Part shown: positions 1-7,883 of the stretch, in pieces | Numbering within the stretch: the stretch's first letter is position 1 | How the letters are laid out: every line of letters starts with the position of its first letter | NCBI GenBank assembly: GCA_028869135.1 | Contig: JAGWTC010000013.1 | Span: 1-64,000, forward strand | DNA length: 64,000 bases | Reading direction: 5' to 3' | From: Rhodocyclaceae bacterium | GTDB taxonomy: Bacteria > Pseudomonadota > Gammaproteobacteria > Burkholderiales > Rhodocyclaceae | The notes under the pieces: generated by a model | What the model saw: the letters and a program-made list of their open reading frames with translations, nothing else | What the model was told of the DNA's origin: nothing | Database searches by the model: none | Position numbers and translations under genes: made by a program

Positions 1-60
1 TTCCCGAGGAAGGGGGCGACTTTCCGCTTCGCGGAAGGTGTAGTGCTGTTCACTGCTCAT
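1..60 (-). CDS. livF: LivF, branched-chain amino acid ABC transporter ATPase (N-terminal fragment)
   Basis: Only about 20 codons lie inside the window. An ATG at 60 overlaps the end of livG and has a GGGAG ribosome-binding site six bases upstream, so translation very likely starts here. The visible residues (MSSEQHYTFREAES...) lie before any ATPase motif, so the family is inferred purely from position: in liv operons the second ATPase, LivF, follows LivG. The rest of the gene is beyond the left edge. Confidence 0.55.
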   Translation of the reverse strand, partial: MSSEQHYTFREAESRPLPRE

Positions 61-820
61 ACGGCACTCCCAGATAAGCCGACACCACGCGCGGATCCTT
101 CTGCACCACGGCGGGTACATCCTCCGCGATCTTCTCGCCGTAGTCGAGCACGGCAACGCGGTCGCAGAGGCCCATGATGAGCCTGACGTCGTGTTCGATC
201 AAAAGCACGGTGGTGCCGTCGGTGCGGACCTTTTCGATCAGTGCGCGCAGCCCGGCGGTTTCCGTCGCGTTCATGCCGGCAGCTGGTTCGTCGAGCGCAA
301 GCAGTTTCGGCTCCGTTGCCAGCGCACGAGCGATCTCCAAACGGCGTTGATCGCCGTAGGAGAGGCTGGCGGCGCGCACGCCGGCCTTGCCGGCAATGCC
401 GACGTAGGCAAGCAATTCGGTCGCCTTGGCGCGAATCGCCGCTTCCTCGGCGCGTACGGTCGCCGTGCGCAGCACCGCGCCGATCACGCTGCCCTTGCTG
501 CGCAGGTGGCGGCCGACCATGACGTTCTCAAGCGCGCTCATCTCGGCGAACAGGCGGATGTTCTGAAAGGTGCGCGCAATGCCGGCCTGGGTGACCTCGT
601 GCGGGCTTTCGACATGCAGCGGCTGACCGGCGAAGACGATGTCGCCGCCGTCGCGCTGATAGAGGCCGGTGATCACGTTGAAGAAGGTCGTCTTGCCGGC
701 GCCATTGGGACCGATCAGGCCGTAGATCTCGCCGGCATTGATGGTCAGCGAGACATCCTTGAGTGCGCGTATGCCGCCGAAGTGCTTGGCGATATTCCTT
801 GCCTGCAGGAGTGCCGTCAT
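50..820 (-). CDS. livG: LivG, branched-chain amino acid ABC transporter ATP-binding protein
   Basis: Cytoplasmic ATPase of a HAAT-family importer, energising uptake through LivH/LivM. The 256-residue protein starts MTALLQARNIAKHFGG and has the Walker A motif GPNGAGKTT, a signature region around LSYGDQRRLEIARAL, Walker B LLALDEPAAGMN and the switch histidine in LLIEHDVRLIM. The length is normal for LivG. The start at 820 overlaps the livM stop by four bases (817-820), indicating translational coupling. Longer upstream in-frame sequence exists, but it lies over livM and lacks family similarity. Confidence 0.93.
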   Translation of the reverse strand: MTALLQARNIAKHFGGIRALKDVSLTINAGEIYGLIGPNGAGKTTFFNVITGLYQRDGGDIVFAGQPLHVESPHEVTQAGIARTFQNIRLFAEMSALENVMVGRHLRSKGSVIGAVLRTATVRAEEAAIRAKATELLAYVGIAGKAGVRAASLSYGDQRRLEIARALATEPKLLALDEPAAGMNATETAGLRALIEKVRTDGTTVLLIEHDVRLIMGLCDRVAVLDYGEKIAEDVPAVVQKDPRVVSAYLGVPYEQ

Positions 821-1869
821 GCCTGAGCCCCTTCTTCGGCATGTTCGAATTCCGCCTTGCGTCGCGATGACGGCAGCAGACCCATGGGACGGAAACGCAT
901 GACCAGGATCAGCGCAATGCCGAATAGCAGCAGGCGCATGGACTCGGGATCGATGTAGGTCTGGCCGAACACAGCCATCTGCATGGGGCCGGCCCATTGG
1001 CGGAACAGCTCGGGTAACACGGTCAGCACGACCGCGCCGAGAATCACGCCGGGAATATTGCCCATGCCGCCGAGCACCACCATGCACAGCACCATGATGG
1101 ATTCAAACAGGCCGAAGCTTTCGGGCGAGACGAATTGCTGGAAGCCGGCGAACAGCCCGCCGGCGACGCCGCCGAAGCTTGCGCCCATGGCGAAGGCCAG
1201 CAGCTTGACGTTGCGCGTGTTGATGCCACAGGCTTTGGCGGCGATTTCATCCTCGCGGATCGCGACCCAGGCGCGGCCGAGGCGGGAGTTTTCGAGACGC
1301 ATCGTCACGAAGACGATGAGCAGGGCGAGTGCGACGAAAAGATAGTAGATCAGGTAAAGGCTGTGCAAGGGGTAGCCGAAGATCTCGATATTCTTCGCCA
1401 GAGGATCGATGCCGGCGATGCCCTTGGGGCCGTTGGTGATATTGACCGGCGCATTGAGATTGTTGAGGAAGATGCGGATGATTTCCCCAAAGCCCAGGGT
1501 CACGATGGCGAGATAGTCGCCGCGCAGCTTCAATGTCGGCGTGCCCAGCAGCACGCCGAAGATGCCGGCGATCAGCGCGCCGACGGGCAGGATGGCCCAC
1601 AGCGGCCAGTGCAGGCCGAAGTGCGGCGACGCGAGCAGCGCGTAGATATAAGCGCCGACGGCATAGAAGGCGATGTAGCCGAGGTCGAGCAGACCGGCAA
1701 AGCCGACGACGATGTTGAGACCCAGCGCCAGCATGATGTAGAGCAGGGCGAAATCGAGCATGCGTATCCAGGCGTTGCCGAAGCCCATGCCGATGACGAA
1801 GGGCAGGACGGCGAGCGCGACGCCAATCAGGGCGATGCCAAGAACTTTCTTCTTCTGATCTTGCATCAT
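817..1869 (-). CDS. livM: LivM, branched-chain amino acid ABC transporter permease
   Basis: Inner-membrane permease of the liv importer, 350 residues, with multiple hydrophobic segments and the family stretch GLLDLGYIAFYAVGAY near residues 60-75. GDYLAIVTLGFGEIIR near the middle and the VVLGGMGNIPGVILGA loop near residue 265 are the usual LivM cytoplasmic coupling regions. It starts at 1869 with an ATGA overlap on the livH stop. The extreme N-terminus (MMQDQKKK) is short and basic. The substrate cannot be told from sequence: leucine-type amino acids, amides and aromatic acids all use this family. Confidence 0.92.
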   Translation of the reverse strand: MMQDQKKKVLGIALIGVALAVLPFVIGMGFGNAWIRMLDFALLYIMLALGLNIVVGFAGLLDLGYIAFYAVGAYIYALLASPHFGLHWPLWAILPVGALIAGIFGVLLGTPTLKLRGDYLAIVTLGFGEIIRIFLNNLNAPVNITNGPKGIAGIDPLAKNIEIFGYPLHSLYLIYYLFVALALLIVFVTMRLENSRLGRAWVAIREDEIAAKACGINTRNVKLLAFAMGASFGGVAGGLFAGFQQFVSPESFGLFESIMVLCMVVLGGMGNIPGVILGAVVLTVLPELFRQWAGPMQMAVFGQTYIDPESMRLLLFGIALILVMRFRPMGLLPSSRRKAEFEHAEEGAQA

Positions 1870-2789
1870 GCGCGCTCCGAAACCTTCTCGCCCATCAGGC
1901 CGGACGGGCGGAACACCAGCACGGTGATCAGCACCATGAAGCTGAAGATGTCCTGATAGTGGCTGCCGAGCACGCCGCCGGTCAGGTCGCCGATGTAGCC
2001 GGCGCCCATGGCTTCGATAATGCCGAGCAACACGCCGCCGAGCACAGCGCCGCCGATATTGCCGATGCCGCCGAGCACCGCCGCGGTGAAGGCCTTCAAG
2101 CCGAGCAGGAAGCCCATCTGGTAGTGCGCGATGCCGTAGTTCGCGCTGACCAGCACGCCGGCCAGTGCGGCCAGCGCAGAACCCACGATGAAGGTCAGCG
2201 CGACGATCCGGTTCGCGTCCACGCCCATGAGCGCAGCGACTTCCGGCTTTTCGGCGGTGGCGCGCATGGCGCGGCCGAGCTTGCTGCGCTGGACGAGGAT
2301 GATGAGCGCCGCCATCGATGCGGCGGCGGCCAGCATGATGACGATCTGCACTGCGCTGATGCGCGCGCCGAGCACGTCATAGCTGGTGTCGGGCAGCAAC
2401 GCCGGCACCGAGTGATAGCTGCGCCCCCAGAACAACATGGCGAACTGCTGCAGCACGATGGAGACGCCGATGGCGGTGATCAGCGGCGCGAGGCGCGGCG
2501 CGTTGCGCAGCGGCCGGTAGGCGATGCGTTCGATAGCCCAGCCCAGCGCCATGCAGACCGCGGCGGCGACGGCGAGGCCGATCAGCAGAATGAGCAACGG
2601 GGGCAGCAGCGTGGCGGCGAGCGCCTTGTACACGGCCAGGGCGACGAGGGCCCCGATCATGACCACTTCGCCGTGGGCAAAATTGATCAGGCCGAGAATG
2701 CCGTAGACCATGGTGTAGCCCAATGCGACCAACGCATAGATGCTGCCCAGCGTGAGGCCGTTGATGAGCTGTTGTACGAAGGTTTCCAC
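1866..2789 (-). CDS. livH: LivH, branched-chain amino acid ABC transporter permease
   Basis: Second permease, 307 residues, of the liv importer. It begins METFVQQLINGLTLGSIYALVALGYTMVYG, the standard LivH N-terminus, and contains GLINFAHGEVVMIGA and the C-terminal AVLGGIGNIGGAVLGG coupling loop. It is separated from livK by about 70 bases holding a terminator-like hairpin, and is followed by livM with a four-base overlap. Order K-H-M-G-F is the common arrangement. Confidence 0.93.
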   Translation of the reverse strand: METFVQQLINGLTLGSIYALVALGYTMVYGILGLINFAHGEVVMIGALVALAVYKALAATLLPPLLILLIGLAVAAAVCMALGWAIERIAYRPLRNAPRLAPLITAIGVSIVLQQFAMLFWGRSYHSVPALLPDTSYDVLGARISAVQIVIMLAAAASMAALIILVQRSKLGRAMRATAEKPEVAALMGVDANRIVALTFIVGSALAALAGVLVSANYGIAHYQMGFLLGLKAFTAAVLGGIGNIGGAVLGGVLLGIIEAMGAGYIGDLTGGVLGSHYQDIFSFMVLITVLVFRPSGLMGEKVSERA

Positions 2790-2816
2790 GAGGGCGAATC
2801 TTACCGTCTTGAACGC

Positions 2817-2841
2817 AAAAAAGCGGCACCCGCAGGTGCCG
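2817..2841 (-). terminator. Rho-independent terminator between livK and livH
   Basis: A perfect 7-bp stem (CGGCACC/GGTGCCG, 2824-2841) with a four-base loop is followed, in the direction of liv transcription, by six T residues (plus-strand A at 2817-2822). It sits just after livK and before livH, so it would lower membrane and ATPase subunit transcription relative to the abundant binding protein. Confidence 0.75.
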
Positions 2842-2859
2842 TTTTATTCGGGCGGGAGA

Positions 2860-4083
2860 CTACTTCGCGGCCGGAGCGGGGTTGGCGTCGGACGTTGCCG
2901 CGGCCGGCTTGCCGCCGACGGTCTCGACCTGCTGCCACTGGCCGCCCTTGGCAACGTAGAGCGTCACGGCGGCGTCCTTGATGTCGCCCTTTTCGTCGAA
3001 AGCGATATCCGTGGTCACGCCCTTGTAGGACGTCTTGGGCAGTGCGGCCAGGATGGCGGCGCTGTCGGCGCTGCCGGCGCGCTTGATGGCCTCGACCACG
3101 ACCATGACCGCATCGTAGGCATAGGGCGCATAGAGCTGGATCGGGGCGTTGTACTTGGCCTTGTACTTGGCGATGAAGGCCGGGCCGCCGGGCATTTGCT
3201 CGGTCGGTACGCCGGGCTTGGAGCAGTACTGGCCTTCGGCCGAGCTGCCGGCGTTTTTGAGGAAGTCGGCGGTGCAGCCGCCGTCGCCCATGAGCAGCAC
3301 GGCGGTGAGGCCCAGCTTCTTCATCTGCATGGACATCGGCGCGGCCTGCGGGTCCATGCCGCCGAAGAAAATCAGGTCGGGCTTGTCGGCCTTGATCTTG
3401 GTCAGAATGGCGGCGAAGTCGACGGCCTTGTCGTCGGTGTGTTCGACGGCGACGATCTTCGCGCCCTTGGCTTCGGCCGCTTTCTTGAACTCGTTGGCGA
3501 TGCCTTCGCCGTACTGCGTCTTGTCGTCGATGACGGCGATGTTCTTGGCGGCCAGCTTGCCGGCCGCGAATTCACCCAGCACCTTGCCCTGGGCTTCGTC
3601 GTTGGTCATGACGCGGAAGGCCGTCTTGTAGCCGCGTCGCGTGTACTCGGGGTTGGTGGCCGAGGCGCTGACCTGAGGAATGCCGGCGTTGGCGTAGGTC
3701 ACCGAGGCGGGCAGGGTGGTGCCCGAATTCATGTGGCCGATGACGGCGTTGACATGGGCGTCCACGAACTTCTGCGCGACGATGGTGCCCTGCTTGGGGT
3801 CGGCCTGGTCGTCTTCGCCCATGAGTTCGATCTTGAGCGTACGGCCATTGATCTGGATATTGGCGGCGTTGGCGTCGTCCACCGCCATCTGCGCGCCGTA
3901 TTCGGTGTCCTTGCCGATGTGGGCCTGCGGCCCGGTCAGCGGCGCCGAGTGACCGAGCTTGACGATCAGCGGCCCTTGCCCCGACGGCGTCGCGCCGGCG
4001 GCCGGGGCGGTAGCTTCGTTCTTGCTGCAGGCGCACAACGCCAGCGCTGCGCTCAGGGAAATCGCCAGGGCCTTGGTTTTCAC
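2860..4083 (-). CDS. livK: LivK-type periplasmic substrate-binding lipoprotein
   Basis: Periplasmic solute receptor of the liv importer (Peripla_BP_6 family), 407 residues from a GTG at 4083 that has GGAG about seven bases upstream. The in-frame codons further upstream (MRAFKFFDGVP...) are rejected because the signal peptide begins at this GTG. Residues 1-23 are hydrophobic and end LCACSK, a likely lipoprotein cleavage site. Family segments include KLGHSAPLTGPQAHIGKDTE, AVIGHMNSGTTLPAS and FGGMDPQAAP. It is the first gene of the operon, and the ligand is not predictable. Confidence 0.9.
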   Translation of the reverse strand: MKTKALAISLSAALALCACSKNEATAPAAGATPSGQGPLIVKLGHSAPLTGPQAHIGKDTEYGAQMAVDDANAANIQINGRTLKIELMGEDDQADPKQGTIVAQKFVDAHVNAVIGHMNSGTTLPASVTYANAGIPQVSASATNPEYTRRGYKTAFRVMTNDEAQGKVLGEFAAGKLAAKNIAVIDDKTQYGEGIANEFKKAAEAKGAKIVAVEHTDDKAVDFAAILTKIKADKPDLIFFGGMDPQAAPMSMQMKKLGLTAVLLMGDGGCTADFLKNAGSSAEGQYCSKPGVPTEQMPGGPAFIAKYKAKYNAPIQLYAPYAYDAVMVVVEAIKRAGSADSAAILAALPKTSYKGVTTDIAFDEKGDIKDAAVTLYVAKGGQWQQVETVGGKPAAATSDANPAPAAK

Positions 4084-4114
4084 GGGGACTCCATCAAAAA
4101 ATTTGAATGCCCGC

Positions 4115-4142
4115 ATTCTGCCTCGGGCCGCGTCTGCCGCAA
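4115..4142 (-). promoter_or_regulatory. Possible sigma-70 promoter for livK
   Basis: On the minus strand TTGCGG (4142-4137) and CAGAAT (4120-4115) are 16 bases apart, each matching four of six consensus bases. The -10 lies about 31 bases before the GTG of livK. This is a weak match in GC-rich DNA. Confidence 0.3.
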
Positions 4143-4229
4143 ACCCCCATTTTGGCCGTTTTGCCCCGCCAATTCAGGGGAAAGGCAGGATCCGGGAAGG
4201 GCAGGCGAGCATCGGGCCGTCATTGTCGG

Positions 4230-4287
4230 TAATGAGAACGGCTTGCATTACGTGGAAAAGTCTGGCACAATGAGAACTGTTATCGTT
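4230..4287 (+). promoter_or_regulatory. bfd promoter with two Fur-like sites
   Basis: TTGCAT (4243-4248) and CACAAT (4266-4271) are separated by 17 bases and form a plausible sigma-70 promoter. Two AT-rich sequences overlap it: 4230-4250 has TAATG...CATTA as an inverted repeat, and 4269-4287 (AATGAGAACTGTTATCGTT) resembles the 19-bp Fur box. Both contain AATGAGAAC. Iron-dependent repression of bfd is known in other proteobacteria; the assignment here is from sequence resemblance only. Confidence 0.5.
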
Positions 4288-4309
4288 CTGCCTGCATCTG
4301 GAGCCTGCC

Positions 4310-4540
4310 ATGATCGTTTGTGTCTGCCACGGCGTTAGCGACCGCGAAATCAAGACTGCCATCAAGAATGGCGCTTCCAGCGTTGCCGACCTGAGCGCCA
4401 GCCTGGGCGTAGGCACCTGCTGCGGCTGCTGTCGCGAGACCTGCGCGGACATGGTTGCCGAGCACGCCTGCAGCGGCGGAGGCTGTTCCTCCATACTGAA
4501 GGCTTTCCCGGCATTTGCGCCGACGCCCGTCGCCGCCTGA
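4310..4540 (+). CDS. bfd: Bacterioferritin-associated ferredoxin
   Basis: Small [2Fe-2S] protein of 76 residues that, in characterised systems, docks on bacterioferritin and supplies electrons to release stored iron. The cluster ligands are visible as CVCHGV at the N-terminus (Cys4, Cys6) and CCGCC near residues 38-42, in the C-x-C...C-x2-C pattern of Bfd. GGAG lies seven bases before the ATG. A C-terminal extension with extra cysteines (ACSGGGCS) goes beyond the minimal domain. bfr follows after a terminator and its own promoter. Confidence 0.92.
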   Translation: MIVCVCHGVSDREIKTAIKNGASSVADLSASLGVGTCCGCCRETCADMVAEHACSGGGCSSILKAFPAFAPTPVAA

Positions 4541-4553
4541 ATGCCGAAAAGAC

Positions 4554-4581
4554 AAAAAGCCGACCTGCGGGTCGGCTTTTT
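4554..4581 (+). terminator. Rho-independent terminator after bfd
   Basis: AAAAAGCCGACC, a four-base loop (TGCG) and GGTCGGCTTTTT form a 12-bp symmetric stem 14 bases after the bfd stop. T residues follow on the plus strand and A residues precede it, so it could act in both directions. The stem is identical to the one at 5342-5369. Confidence 0.88.
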
Positions 4582-4605
4582 TCATGGGCCTGACCGCGAA
4601 TTGTT

Positions 4606-4635
4606 TCGACACGAAGCGTTCGTATCGTCTATGCT
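4606..4635 (+). promoter_or_regulatory. Possible bfr promoter with palindrome in the spacer
   Basis: TCGACA (4606-4611, five of six -35 bases) and TATGCT (4630-4635) are 18 bases apart and lie 31 bases before the bfr ATG. The spacer contains the small palindrome ACGAA-GCG-TTCGT at 4611-4623, which could be an operator. Confidence 0.38.
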
Positions 4636-4665
4636 GCCCGCATCAGAACATCCCGGAGTCGAGTC

Positions 4666-5142
4666 ATGAAAGGTGATGCCAAGGTCATTCAGTTCCTCAA
4701 CGCCCAGCTCAAGAACGAGCTGACCGCCATCAACCAGTACTTCCTGCATGCCCGCATCTACAACCACTGGGGTTTGAGCAAGCTCGGCAAGAAGGAGTAC
4801 GAAGAATCCATCGGCGAGATGAAGCACGCCGACAAGCTGATCGAACGCATTCTCATGCTCGACGGCCTGCCGAATCTGCAGGACCTCGGCAAGCTGCTGA
4901 TCGGTGAAGATGTTCCCGAAGCGCTGGCCTGCGACTTGAAGCTTGAGACTGCTGCGCAACAGACCGTCAAGGACGGCATCGCCCACTGCGAATCGGTGCG
5001 CGATTATGTCTCGCGCGACCTGTTCCAGATGATTCTGGACGACACCGAGGAACACATCGACTGGCTGGAAACCCAGATCGATCTCCTGGGCAAGGTCGGC
5101 CTGCAGAACTACCTGCAATCGATGATGGACAGCCCGGAATAA
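4666..5142 (+). CDS. bfr: Bacterioferritin
   Basis: Heme-containing 24-mer iron-storage protein, 158 residues, the same size as the E. coli protein. The di-iron ferroxidase ligands Glu18, Glu51, His54, Glu94 and His130 and the heme ligand Met52 are all in their standard positions. The position equivalent to Glu127 is threonine ([11 protein letters not shown]), followed by Glu128 and Glu129. CGGAG precedes the ATG. It is adjacent to bfd, its likely electron donor, but has a separate promoter and terminator. Confidence 0.95.
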   Translation: MKGDAKVIQFLNAQLKNELTAINQYFLHARIYNHWGLSKLGKKEYEESIGEMKHADKLIERILMLDGLPNLQDLGKLLIGEDVPEALACDLKLETAAQQTVKDGIAHCESVRDYVSRDLFQMILDDTEEHIDWLETQIDLLGKVGLQNYLQSMMDSPE

Positions 5143-5236
5143 AACGCGGGTTTGCAAAAACCGGATTACAGCGCCTGATCAGGGCGCAAGTGCAGTCAAG
5201 TGAAAGCGCTCCACGTCTTACCCGGGTGCGGAGGGA

Positions 5237-5307
5237 GCGGTGAGACGGGCGGCGAAACGCTCGCCCTTGGGGTGCTCGGGGCCCACCCCCATCACCGCAA
5301 GGGCGAG
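5237..5307. other. Structured intergenic repeat between bfr and the cytochrome gene
   Basis: A 9-bp stem CTCGCCCTT/AAGGGCGAG (5260-5268 with 5299-5307) encloses GGGGTG/CACCCC (5269-5274 with 5284-5289). A further segment GCGGTGA (5237-5243) can pair with TCACCGC (5292-5298), competing with or knotting the main hairpin. There is no convincing reading frame. It could be a decayed interspersed repeat of the common CTCTCCC...GGGAGAG kind, or a small RNA or 3' UTR element; the sequence alone does not decide. Confidence 0.4.
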
Positions 5308-5341
5308 AGGCTTTGACTGAAGCCGTACCGCGCCGGAAAAC

Positions 5342-5369
5342 AAAAAGCCGACCAGATGGTCGGCTTTTT
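5342..5369. terminator. Bidirectional terminator between bfr and cytochrome c genes
   Basis: AAAAAGCCGACC-AGAT-GGTCGGCTTTTT is a perfect 12-bp inverted repeat with A and T tails, placed between the convergent bfr and cytochrome c genes. It therefore can stop transcription from either side. The stem is the same as that at 4554-4581. Confidence 0.88.
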
Positions 5370-5390
5370 GCGTTGCGGCCTGGCGCGGTC

Positions 5391-5714
5391 TTACTTGGCG
5401 CCGCCCAGCACCCACTTGGCCAGCGTATGGGCGTCGGCATCCGAAACATTGTTCGGCGGCATTGGCATGGCGCCCCACTTCTCGCCACCGTTGGCGGCGG
5501 TACCGCCCTTGATGCGCTTGACGAGCGTGGCTTCTGCGGTCTTGTCGCCGGCGTATTTCTTGGCGACGTCCTGGTAGGCCGGGCCGACAACCTTCTTGTC
5601 TACGGCATGGCAGGCCATGCAGTTGCTCTTCTTGGCCAGCTCCAGATTGGCCATGGCGGGGGTGGCGACGAACAGTCCACCCGCCACAAGGGCGGAAACG
5701 ATGATTGACTTCAT
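5391..5714 (-). CDS. Small periplasmic cytochrome c (c551/c552 type)
   Basis: A 107-residue class I cytochrome c. Residues 1-22 form a Sec signal peptide ending AMA. The heme motif CMACH is at 32-36 and the distal methionine is expected in PMPPNNVSD (Met85), as in Pseudomonas c551. It probably shuttles electrons in the periplasm to a terminal oxidase or denitrification enzyme. A GAGGA ribosome-binding site precedes the ATG at 5714. It is a single-gene unit ending at a strong terminator. Confidence 0.92.
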   Translation of the reverse strand: MKSIIVSALVAGGLFVATPAMANLELAKKSNCMACHAVDKKVVGPAYQDVAKKYAGDKTAEATLVKRIKGGTAANGGEKWGAMPMPPNNVSDADAHTLAKWVLGGAK

Positions 5715-5843
5715 ATGGTCCTCACTTGAATGAAAATCAGGGCCCGGGGTAGGCCGCGAACTATATTACTCCAAGGCTAACATCGACGCAGCGCGCGCGC
5801 CTTGTGCGCGGTCAAGACGACTGAACTCCGCTGCATGGAGTCC

Positions 5844-5876
5844 GAAAAGACAAGGGCCGCCCGAAGGCGGCCCTTG
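5844..5876 (-). terminator. Rho-independent terminator of ilvD
   Basis: An 11-bp stem, CAAGGGCCGCC (5851-5861) with GGCGGCCCTTG (5866-5876), and a CGAA tetraloop lie 20 bases downstream of the ilvD stop. TCTTTTC follows in the minus direction. Confidence 0.85.
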
Positions 5877-5895
5877 TTGCGGCGCGGCCTGATCC

Positions 5896-7770
5896 CTACT
5901 TCTCGATCTGGCTCACGTCGCGCACGGCGCCGGTGTCGGCGCTGGTGGTCATGGCGGCGTAGGCGCGCAGCGCGGCCGAGACCACGCGCTCGCGAGTGGC
6001 CGGCTTCCAGGCGCCATGCTTGCCCGGACCCCGGGCTTCCATGGCGGCGCGGCGCTTGGCGAGTTCGTCGTCGCTGATGCGCAGGGCGATGGTGCGATTG
6101 GGAATGTCGATGTCTATCATGTCGCCGTCATTGATCAGCGCGATGGCGCCGCCCATCGCCGCTTCCGGCGAGGCATGGCCGATCGACAGGCCCGAGGTGC
6201 CGCCGGAGAAACGACCATCGGTCAGCAGTGCACACTCCTTGCCCAGACCCTTGGACTTGAGGAAGGTGGTCGGGTAGAGCATCTCCTGCATGCCGGGGCC
6301 GCCCTTGGGGCCTTCGTAGCGGATCACGACCACGTCGCCGGCCTTGACCTTGTCGCCGAGGATGCCTTCGCAAGCCGTGTCCTGGCTTTCGAACACAACG
6401 GCCGGGCCGGAGAACTTGAGGATGGATTCATCCACGCCGGCGGTCTTGACGATACAACCCTTGAGCGCGATGTTGCCGTGCAGAACAGCGAGACCACCGT
6501 CCTTCGAGAAAGCGTGCTCCTTGCTGCGGATCACACCGTTGGTACGGTCGTCATCGAGTTCGTTGTAGCGACGGTCCTGCGAGAAGGCCACTTGCGTAGG
6601 AATGCCGCCGGGCGCTGCGCGGTAGAACTTCTTGATGCCTTCGTCGCTGGTGCGCTTGATGTCGTACTTGTCGATGGCTTCGCCCAGGGTGCGGCTGTGC
6701 ACGGTCGGGCAATTGCGGTGGAGCAGGCCGGCGCGATCAAGCTCGCCGAGGATGCCCATGATGCCGCCGGCGCGGTGCACGTCTTCCATGTGCACGTCGG
6801 CCTTGGCCGGGGCGACCTTGGACAGGCAGGGCACACGGCGCGAAACACGGTCGATGTCGGCCATCTTGAACGGCACGCCAGCTTCGGTTGCGGCGGCGAG
6901 CAAATGCAGCACGGTGTTAGTCGAGCCACCCATGGCAACGTCCAGACTCATGGCGTTTTCGAACGCTTCGAAGCTGGCGATGGAGCGCGGCAGGATGGAA
7001 GCATCGCCCTGCTCGTAGTAGCGTTTGGCCAGTTCAACGGAGAGACGGCCGGCGCGCAGGAACAGGTCACGGCGATCGGCATGCGTAGCCAGAATCGAGC
7101 CGTTGCCCGGCAGTGAGAGGCCCAGCACTTCGGTCAGGCAGTTCATCGAGTTGGCGGTGAACATGCCCGAGCAGGAGCCGCAGGTCGGGCAGGCCGAACG
7201 TTCGTAGGCTTCCGATTCTTCGTCAGAACAGGTCGGGTCGGCACCCTTGATCATGGCGTCGACGAGGTCGACGGCGATGATCTTGCTGCCGCCTTCGAGA
7301 TCAGACAACTTGACCTTGCCGGCCTCCATCGGGCCACCTGACACAAACACCGCAGGGATGTTGAGGCGCATGGCGGCCATCAGCATGCCCGGGGTGATCT
7401 TGTCGCAGTTCGAGATACACACCATGGCGTCGGCGCAGTGCGCATTGACCATGTACTCGACGCTGTCGGCGATCAGTTCGCGCGAGGGCAGCGAATACAG
7501 CATGCCGCCGTGGCCCATGGCGATGCCATCGTCAACCGCGATGGTGTTGAATTCCTTGGCGACGCCGCCGGCCGCTTCGATCTCGCGAGCGACCATCTGG
7601 CCGAGGTCCTTGAGGTGCACGTGGCCCGGCACGAACTGGGTGAAGGAGTTGACGACGGCGATGATGGGCTTGCCGAAGTCGCCGTCCTTCATGCCGGTGG
7701 CGCGCCAGAGTGCGCGTGCGCCGGCCATGTTGCGACCGTGGGTCGATGTTTTCGAACGATAGTCGGGCAT
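5896..7770 (-). CDS. ilvD: Dihydroxy-acid dehydratase
   Basis: Catalyses dehydration of 2,3-dihydroxy acids to 2-keto acids in valine, leucine and isoleucine synthesis. The 624-residue protein begins [20 protein letters not shown] with GGAG eight bases before the ATG; upstream in-frame sequence lacks family similarity. Cluster-region motifs [15 protein letters not shown] and [19 protein letters not shown] are intact, as is the C-terminal [15 protein letters not shown]. It is divergent from lgt, an arrangement shared with many betaproteobacteria. Confidence 0.97.
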   Translation of the reverse strand: MPDYRSKTSTHGRNMAGARALWRATGMKDGDFGKPIIAVVNSFTQFVPGHVHLKDLGQMVAREIEAAGGVAKEFNTIAVDDGIAMGHGGMLYSLPSRELIADSVEYMVNAHCADAMVCISNCDKITPGMLMAAMRLNIPAVFVSGGPMEAGKVKLSDLEGGSKIIAVDLVDAMIKGADPTCSDEESEAYERSACPTCGSCSGMFTANSMNCLTEVLGLSLPGNGSILATHADRRDLFLRAGRLSVELAKRYYEQGDASILPRSIASFEAFENAMSLDVAMGGSTNTVLHLLAAATEAGVPFKMADIDRVSRRVPCLSKVAPAKADVHMEDVHRAGGIMGILGELDRAGLLHRNCPTVHSRTLGEAIDKYDIKRTSDEGIKKFYRAAPGGIPTQVAFSQDRRYNELDDDRTNGVIRSKEHAFSKDGGLAVLHGNIALKGCIVKTAGVDESILKFSGPAVVFESQDTACEGILGDKVKAGDVVVIRYEGPKGGPGMQEMLYPTTFLKSKGLGKECALLTDGRFSGGTSGLSIGHASPEAAMGGAIALINDGDMIDIDIPNRTIALRISDDELAKRRAAMEARGPGKHGAWKPATRERVVSAALRAYAAMTTSADTGAVRDVSQIEK

Positions 7771-7883
7771 TGCTTTTCTCCAGGTGCAGCCGGGGTAATT
7801 TGTTTCCGCGTCTTGCGGGGAAGAGGACGCTGGAACGGCTAAGTTAGAATTGAATTTTAGCATTCTGGACACCATCCCCGCCC

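Noticed and set aside
50-1087. N-terminal extension of LivG by about 89 residues
   Set aside because: The extra codons overlap livM in another frame, are Arg-rich and lack similarity. The ATG at 820 gives the normal LivG length.
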